Source: Nocardia sp. alder85J (GTDB lineage: Bacteria > Actinomycetota > Actinomycetes > Mycobacteriales > Mycobacteriaceae). Taken from it: a stretch of 64,000 nucleotides of DNA. The stretch is taken from assembly GCF_020176955.2 (NCBI RefSeq), contig NZ_JAIUCZ020000013.1:239581-303580 (forward strand), in the 5' to 3' direction. Position 1 is the stretch's first letter, and each line of letters starts with the position of its first letter. The position numbers and the translations under genes are program-made. Below, one piece after another: positions 59,620 to 64,000 of the stretch. The notes beneath the pieces were generated by a model that made no database searches, was not told the DNA's origin, and worked only from the letters and a program-made list of their open reading frames with translations.

Positions 59620-59829
59620 ATGCGGCCCACCCGTGCGCCCCGGCGTATCCGCCATCTCCATATCGAGTCCGGCGCACTGACACTGGACTACCAAGCCTGC
59701 GCCGAACAAGCCCAGCAGGTCGCTGCCGAACTGGCGGCCACCTTCGCCGACACCGGGCTGACCGTGACCGTCGACGACAACGTCAGCGCCGACATGCCAC
59801 CGCTGCCGTGCGCGCGACTGTGGCCGTGA
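59620..59829 (+). CDS. Small hypothetical protein of the XRE locus (69 aa)
   Basis: Begins MRPTRAPRRIRHLHIESGAL and continues with an acidic helix AEQAQQVAAELAATFADTGL and a short beta-like VTVDDNVSAD tail. The basic start and amphipathic helix suggest a small DNA- or protein-binding peptide. No family recognised; it lies 87 bp after the previous small gene. Confidence 0.6.
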   Translation: MRPTRAPRRIRHLHIESGALTLDYQACAEQAQQVAAELAATFADTGLTVTVDDNVSADMPPLPCARLWP

Positions 59830-59886
59830 CCACCACAGTGACTGCCCGGCAGCCATTGCCCCCCAACCTCGATATCAAGGAGCGCC

Positions 59887-60144
59887 GTGACCAGCCAGCT
59901 CGCCTGGATCCTGTGGCCGGGCTCGGTCTTCGCCACAGCGGTGATCAGCTACCGGATCGGGACACGCGTCCGCGCACACGACAGCACCAGCCGCGACCCG
60001 GCAGAGGGCCCGATACCGGCCCAGGATCTGCGAGATAGTGTGCCGATGAACCGCGACGAGGCCGAGTTGCCGCCGTTGCCTCCGCCTCCGGTGCGCTGGT
60101 GGATCGACGAGGACGACACCGCGATCTTGCCTCGCATTCCATGA
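59887..60144 (+). CDS. Small single-pass membrane protein of the XRE locus (85 aa)
   Basis: GTG 59887 follows AAGGAG (59877-59882). One membrane helix near the N-terminus (LAWILWPGSVFATAVISYRIG) precedes a hydrophilic acidic and Pro-rich cytoplasmic or exterior part, PLPPPPVRWWIDEDDTAIL. Function unknown. It is the third gene of the small-protein set. Confidence 0.65.
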   Translation: MTSQLAWILWPGSVFATAVISYRIGTRVRAHDSTSRDPAEGPIPAQDLRDSVPMNRDEAELPPLPPPPVRWWIDEDDTAILPRIP

Positions 60145-60438
60145 CCCGGCACCTCCCGGTCCGCCGCAGACCCCCTGCCTCCTCGCCTCAGTCCGGCAGG
60201 TGCTCAACCATGGACACGACACCGGACTCTGTCGGCCGATCTGCCGATACATGTCTCGACTTTCGCAGTTCTTGGCGAACGGATGTTCGATGCGGGATCG
60301 CGCACTCGGCGGCTATGAGGGCGCACTCGCGTCGGCTGAAGTCGGCAGGGCAGCGCCTGGAACCGAATGGAGATCGGGGCCAACGACGCCAGGACGGGTC
60401 AGCACCTCTCCGGGCATGCGAGGCGTAGGCTCCCAGGG

Positions 60439-60825
60439 GTGCGGATCGGCGAGCTGTCCAAGCGCACGGGCGTGAGTCCGCGCTCATTGCGGTATTACGA
60501 AGACCAGGGTTTGCTGACCAGCGCACGCTCCGGCGCCGGGCAGCGTCACTACTCCGATGCCGAGGTCGAGCGTGTGTCGCTGATCCGGCAACTGTTCGAC
60601 GCGGGTATGTCCAGCCGGGTGATCGCGACGGTGTTGCCGTGTGTGGAGACCCCCAGCGCCCCAGGCGTCGTCGAGCTCGCGTTCGCGACGATGACGCGCG
60701 AGCGCGACCGGATCGATGCCGATATCGCGCACCTGGTCGAGACTCGAAACGCGCTTGACGTGCTGATCAACTGCAATAGTCAACACCGGGCGGATCTGGC
60801 TGCCGCCTCGGAATCGTCGATCTGA
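60439..60825 (+). CDS. MerR-family regulator
   Basis: A 128-residue MerR protein: VRIGELSKRTGVSPRSLRYYEDQGLL, coiled segment, and short C-terminus with one Cys in LPCVET and another in INCNSQ. GTG 60439 stands eight bases after TAGGCT (60425-60430), a -10 box, which implies a leaderless transcript; a longer frame to 60367 has no ribosome site. The next gene on the same strand is a quinone reductase, the usual partner of this SoxR-like/small MerR type. Confidence 0.85.
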   Translation: MRIGELSKRTGVSPRSLRYYEDQGLLTSARSGAGQRHYSDAEVERVSLIRQLFDAGMSSRVIATVLPCVETPSAPGVVELAFATMTRERDRIDADIAHLVETRNALDVLINCNSQHRADLAAASESSI

Positions 60826-60929
60826 TGGTGTGACCTGCGCCTCAGTCGGTTGCCCCTGACATCGGTGTGAGCGGCGAGGATGCCTACAGGGCCCGGAACC
60901 ACCGGGTCGATCACAGGAGGCAGCGAAAA

Positions 60930-61853
60930 ATGGGGCAGGCGTGGGGTTTCGGCAGGTATGGCGGGCCCGAAGTGCAGGAGTTCTTCGATCGTCCCGATCT
61001 CGACCCTCGCGGCGGCGAGGTGCTGATCCGGGTCGACGTCGCAGGCGTGAATCCCCTCGACCACATGTTGCGCTCGGGTCTGGTCTCCGGACTCGACGGC
61101 GGGCGTCAGTTTCCCCGCGTGCTGGGAATGGAGGCAGCGGGAACCGTTCTCGCCCTCGGCGAGGACATCGACGGACTCGAGGTGGGCGACGCGGTCTTCG
61201 GTCTTGCGCTTACTGGCGGTGGCACCTACGCCGAGACGACGGTGCTGTCGGCAGCGAACGCTGCGCGCATCCCGGAGGGTCTGTCCGCGACCGTGGCGGC
61301 GACCCTGCCAGTGGCCGGGACGACCGCGGTCGATGTACTCGACCAGCTCGATCTCCCGGCCGGCGCTGTGGTCTTGGTCAACGGGGTCGGGGGCGGGGTC
61401 GGCCTCGCAGTCGCCCAGCTGGCCCTCGCACGCGAAGTGCGGGTGATCGGCACTGGGAGCAATGCCAAGCGCGAGCACGCCGAGGCCCTCGGGGTGCGGT
61501 TCATCGATTACGCCGCCGGGGACGTCGCCGCCGCGGCACGCGAGCTGGCTCCTGGCGGCTTCGACGGGATCGTCGACCTGGTCGGAGGCACCTCCCTGCG
61601 GACGATCGCCCCGCTGGCCCGCGATCCCCGCAACGTTATCGCGGTAGGTGATTCGTCCGTATCCGATCTCGGTGGGCGTTTCGTCGAGCGACGCCTCGAC
61701 CGCGAAAACCTGGCGCGGTCTGCCCAGCTGGCCCTCGACGGAATCCTCGCACCCATGATTACCGCGATCCATCCGTTCTTCGACGCCCCCGCCGCCCTCG
61801 CCACCGTCGAGAACGGTCACAGTTCAGGCAAGGTCGTCATCAAGGTGGCATGA
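60930..61853 (+). CDS. Quinone/NADPH oxidoreductase (MDR family)
   Basis: A 307-residue medium-chain reductase: VDVAGVNPLDHMLRSGLVSG, GMEAAGTVLALGEDIDGLEVG and the nucleotide motif NGVGGGVGLAVAQLA. Zinc ligands are missing. ATG 60930 has AGGAGG at 60915-60920. It probably responds to the MerR protein encoded 104 bp upstream. The final residues SSGKVVIKVA match the family end. Confidence 0.88.
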   Translation: MGQAWGFGRYGGPEVQEFFDRPDLDPRGGEVLIRVDVAGVNPLDHMLRSGLVSGLDGGRQFPRVLGMEAAGTVLALGEDIDGLEVGDAVFGLALTGGGTYAETTVLSAANAARIPEGLSATVAATLPVAGTTAVDVLDQLDLPAGAVVLVNGVGGGVGLAVAQLALAREVRVIGTGSNAKREHAEALGVRFIDYAAGDVAAAARELAPGGFDGIVDLVGGTSLRTIAPLARDPRNVIAVGDSSVSDLGGRFVERRLDRENLARSAQLALDGILAPMITAIHPFFDAPAALATVENGHSSGKVVIKVA

Positions 61854-61957
61854 GAAGAGTCTGTGGACCGACTTCGAGAGCGGGTCGCGCTCCGCCTCCG
61901 AACAGGCGATATTCGGCTATGAGCGATTACTATCGTCAGCAATAGCCAGCCAGAGTG

Positions 61958-63385
61958 GGTCAGGCAGTCGAAAGACAGCCGGCGCGCGTGAGGCAGGCCG
62001 GTGACTGCGTCGGCGTGTCGAGGAATCAGCGACGAGTGCGTGCGGTGATGATCGGTGGTTTGTGTCGATCCCTGCGGTGCCGAAGTCGTTGCAGCCCTTG
62101 TTGGATGCGTTCCGGCCGTGTTTCACCACCCCGACGTTCACCACGTTCGTTGCCCTGACGATCGGGGTGATCGCTGCCCCGGCCCGGCGGACGGTGTGCG
62201 GGATGCTCACAGCCGCCCGGATGGGTGGCCATCACGCTCGCGCGCACCGGTTTTTCGCCACCGCAGCCTGGAGCCTCGACCACGTCGGACTGACCGTACT
62301 GGGGCTGGTCGTCGGCTGGCTCACTCCGACCGGCGCCCCGCTGTTGATCGCTATCGCGATGACACGCTGTTCCGGCGCAGTGGCAAGAAGGTGCACGGCG
62401 CGGTGTGGGCCTACGACGGCTCCCGCCAAGTCGCCAAGGGACAAGCCAAACTCTCGCGCGGCACCACGTTCGTAGTTGCCGCGGTGGTGGTCGATCTGCC
62501 GTTCGCGGACCGCCCGATCGCGCTGCCGGTACTGTTCCGGTTATGGCGTCCCGGCGGTCAACCCAAAACGATTCTCGCCCGCGAGCTGATCGGCCGGATC
62601 GCCGCCGCGCGCCCCGACCGTGAAGTCCATGTCGTCGCCGACGGCGCGTATATGTGCAGCACCCTGCGACAACTACCCGCGAACGTGTCGTTGACCGGGC
62701 CACTGCCCCGCAACGCCGCCCTCTACGAGGTGCACCCCGACCTGGACAACCCGCCGACGATGCGAGGTCGGAGAGGCCGGCCCCGCACCCGAGGCGCCAG
62801 GATCGGCACACCAGCCGAGCTGGCCGCTACCACCACAGGCGTGCAGGTCACAGTAACGCGCTACGGGCGCAGCGCCACTGTGACCGTGCACGAACGACGC
62901 TGCCTGTGGTACGGCGCGTTCAGATCCCAGCCGGTCCGAGTCCTGGTGATGCACGAACCCCGCCGTCCCGGACTGGCGTTACTGACCACCGACACCACCA
63001 CGGCGGCCACCGAACTCATCGCCCGGTATTCAGCCCGCTGGTCGATCGAGTCCGCATTCTTCGATGCCAAGAACGTCACCGGCGCCGGCGAGGCCCGCAA
63101 CCGCACCCGGTTGGCAGTGGAGCGCACCGTCCCGTTCGGGATGCTCACCCAGACCCTGGTGATCCTCTGGTACCACCTCTCCGGGCACTCACCCGCCGTC
63201 GTCGCCGAGCACCGACAACGGGCCCGCTGGTACACCACGAAAACCCATCCCAGCTATCCCGACATGCTCACCAAGCTCCGGCGCACGCTGATCGCCGCCC
63301 AATATTGTGCCGACCTACCCGGCGACCCGACCCCCGAACAAATCCGCACTATCCGCCTGGCCTGGGAGAACGCTGCTGCCTGACC
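61958..63385 (+). mobile_element. Insertion sequence, about 1.43 kb, with 10-bp terminal inverted repeats
   Basis: GGTCAGGCAG at 61958-61967 and its complement CTGCCTGACC at 63376-63385 bracket a transposase gene whose stop codon lies inside the right repeat, as expected of a compact IS. I see no target duplication at these exact ends, so the true termini could differ slightly. Confidence 0.65.
62062..63383 (+). pseudogene. DDE transposase (IS701/PF13546-like), frameshifted
   Basis: Two frames make one DDE transposase of about 440 residues. The first starts at GTG 62062 (MSIPAVPKSLQPLLDAFRPC) and reads to APLLIAIA near 62357. The second resumes with DDTLFRRSGKKVHGAVWAYD and runs to the stop at 63383, including HVVADGAYMCST and WSIESAFFDAKNVTGAGEAR, the later acidic positions. 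Restoring one base (GCC-GAT) joins them, so a one-base deletion is the likely lesion. The site lacks a slippery heptamer, so programmed frameshifting is less likely. Confidence 0.8.
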
Positions 63386-63401
63386 GCGAAACACGAGATA
63401 C

Positions 63402-63767
63402 ATGTCACGTCAACATATAATCGAAACTATGTTCGAAGACTGGCCAGATGCCTTTCAACCGTCGCCGCGACGAGTGATCGACCCGCCCAGGCCAGTGATG
63501 GTCCACCTCCCGACCCTCCTGCCCGCCAACGCGCCACGAGGATTCGGCCAGGACAAGATACTGATGCGAGTCAAGGCCGGCGGGCTCGATCTCACCTGTA
63601 CCGTCCCGGGCCTGCTGCACGCGTGGGTCCTCGGTAACGAGGGCACCTGGTACGGAATCGTCGAGTTGATCGTCTACACCGGCAACGGCCATGGCCGGTT
63701 GAGGGTAACGCAGCTGTGCCCGGCCTCGTCCCTTGCCCGGCCAGGCGAAGCCGGGGGCGGTCGATAG
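63402..63767 (+). CDS. Hypothetical protein of the accessory region
   Basis: A 121-residue frame; ATG 63429 (MFEDWPDAF) may be the real start. Distinctive parts are VMVHLPTLLPANAPRGFGQD, MRVKAGGLDLTCTVPGLLHA and VYTGNGHGRLRVTQLCP. Third-position bias supports coding. It begins 17 bp beyond the IS. No family recognised. Confidence 0.55.
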   Translation: MSRQHIIETMFEDWPDAFQPSPRRVIDPPRPVMVHLPTLLPANAPRGFGQDKILMRVKAGGLDLTCTVPGLLHAWVLGNEGTWYGIVELIVYTGNGHGRLRVTQLCPASSLARPGEAGGGR

Positions 63768-64000
63768 TCGTGTATCGCCACTCCCGCTGAGCCCCACGCG
63801 ATCGCTGGGGCCGATACGCGACCTTGCGGGTAACTTGTGACTGCGGGACGACCAAGCGGTTGTTCGCATGCGCGGGGAATACTGCGAACATAATGCAGAC
63901 GTTTAAGAAATTCTCGCACTAATGACTATTTCCCATAGTTCGGCGGCTCATCTTGTGGATCGCTCGATATTCTGAAGATATTTTCAGCTAGTACTCCAGC
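63768..64000. other. A/T-rich right edge of the window
   Basis: From about 63880 to the end the base composition falls well below the rest of the window (runs such as ACGTTTAAGAAATTC and GAAGATATTTTCAGC). TTGTGGATC at 63953-63961 resembles a DnaA box but is alone. No gene is supported. This is probably foreign DNA or a regulatory region of a gene beyond the edge. Confidence 0.5.

Noticed and set aside
60145..60438. Frames of about 90-110 codons between the small membrane gene and the MerR gene
   Set aside because: Weak third-position bias, no good start sites and no recognised sequence; treated as non-coding.
63953..63961. DnaA-box-like TTGTGGATC as part of an origin
   Set aside because: A single imperfect box without neighbours or origin genes is not evidence of an origin.

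Overview
The window is high-GC actinobacterial chromosome, most probably Nocardia or a close mycolic-acid-bearing relative. The grounds are strong G/C bias at third codon positions, many GTG starts, a secreted antigen-85-type mycolyltransferase (19668-20771), short secreted Pro-rich proteins, flavin-dependent LLM-class oxidoreductases and a very high density of TetR-type regulators. The genus is an inference; nothing here proves it.

Layout. 1-2316 (minus): a three-gene ABC-2 exporter whose ATPase runs off the left edge. 2518-4732: an orphan EctB-type diaminobutyrate aminotransferase and an IclR regulator. 4784-9647: a XylFGH-like sugar importer with a clear promoter and operator, followed by a ROK regulator, the same arrangement as xylFGH with a ROK regulator in Streptomyces. 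9754-20771: a cell-envelope block with two small secreted proteins, a membrane-anchored DUF5666-like protein, a response regulator and histidine kinase, two paralogous PMT-type glycosyltransferases flanking tRNA-Gly(GCC), and the mycolyltransferase. Low-complexity Gly/Pro-rich tracts recur in almost every exported protein of this block. 20849-28362: small regulator/target pairs (TetR/decayed MMPL, MarR/MBL hydrolase, PadR/GH17-like protein), a decapitated TetR gene and a photolyase. 28536-37603: a LitR/CarH-like regulator beside the photolyase, a TIGR01777 epimerase, a LacI-controlled catabolic operon (amidohydrolase, FAD oxidase, frameshifted binding protein) and a secreted lipase.

37879-54493 is dominated by genes expected for organosulfur acquisition: a TauD-like dioxygenase, an FMN reductase-rhodanese fusion, two copies of a DszC/SfnB-like plus DszA-like monooxygenase pair, an Rrf2 regulator and a complete polar amino-acid-type ABC importer. 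Interspersed are HxlR and TetR regulators with enoyl-CoA hydratase, quinone reductase and NmrA-type targets. 56930-64000 is accessory DNA: a broken tyrosine integrase, a 24-bp perfect inverted repeat, an XRE regulator divergent from three tiny genes, a MerR/quinone-reductase pair, an IS element with a frameshifted transposase, and a clearly A/T-richer right edge.

The window is unusually readable at the regulatory level. Six regulator/target gene pairs have perfect or near-perfect inverted repeats in their shared promoter region. In three of them (PadR, HxlR, TetR at 54579) two copies lie 29-31 bp apart, about three helical turns. I see no CRISPR array, rRNA or replication origin.
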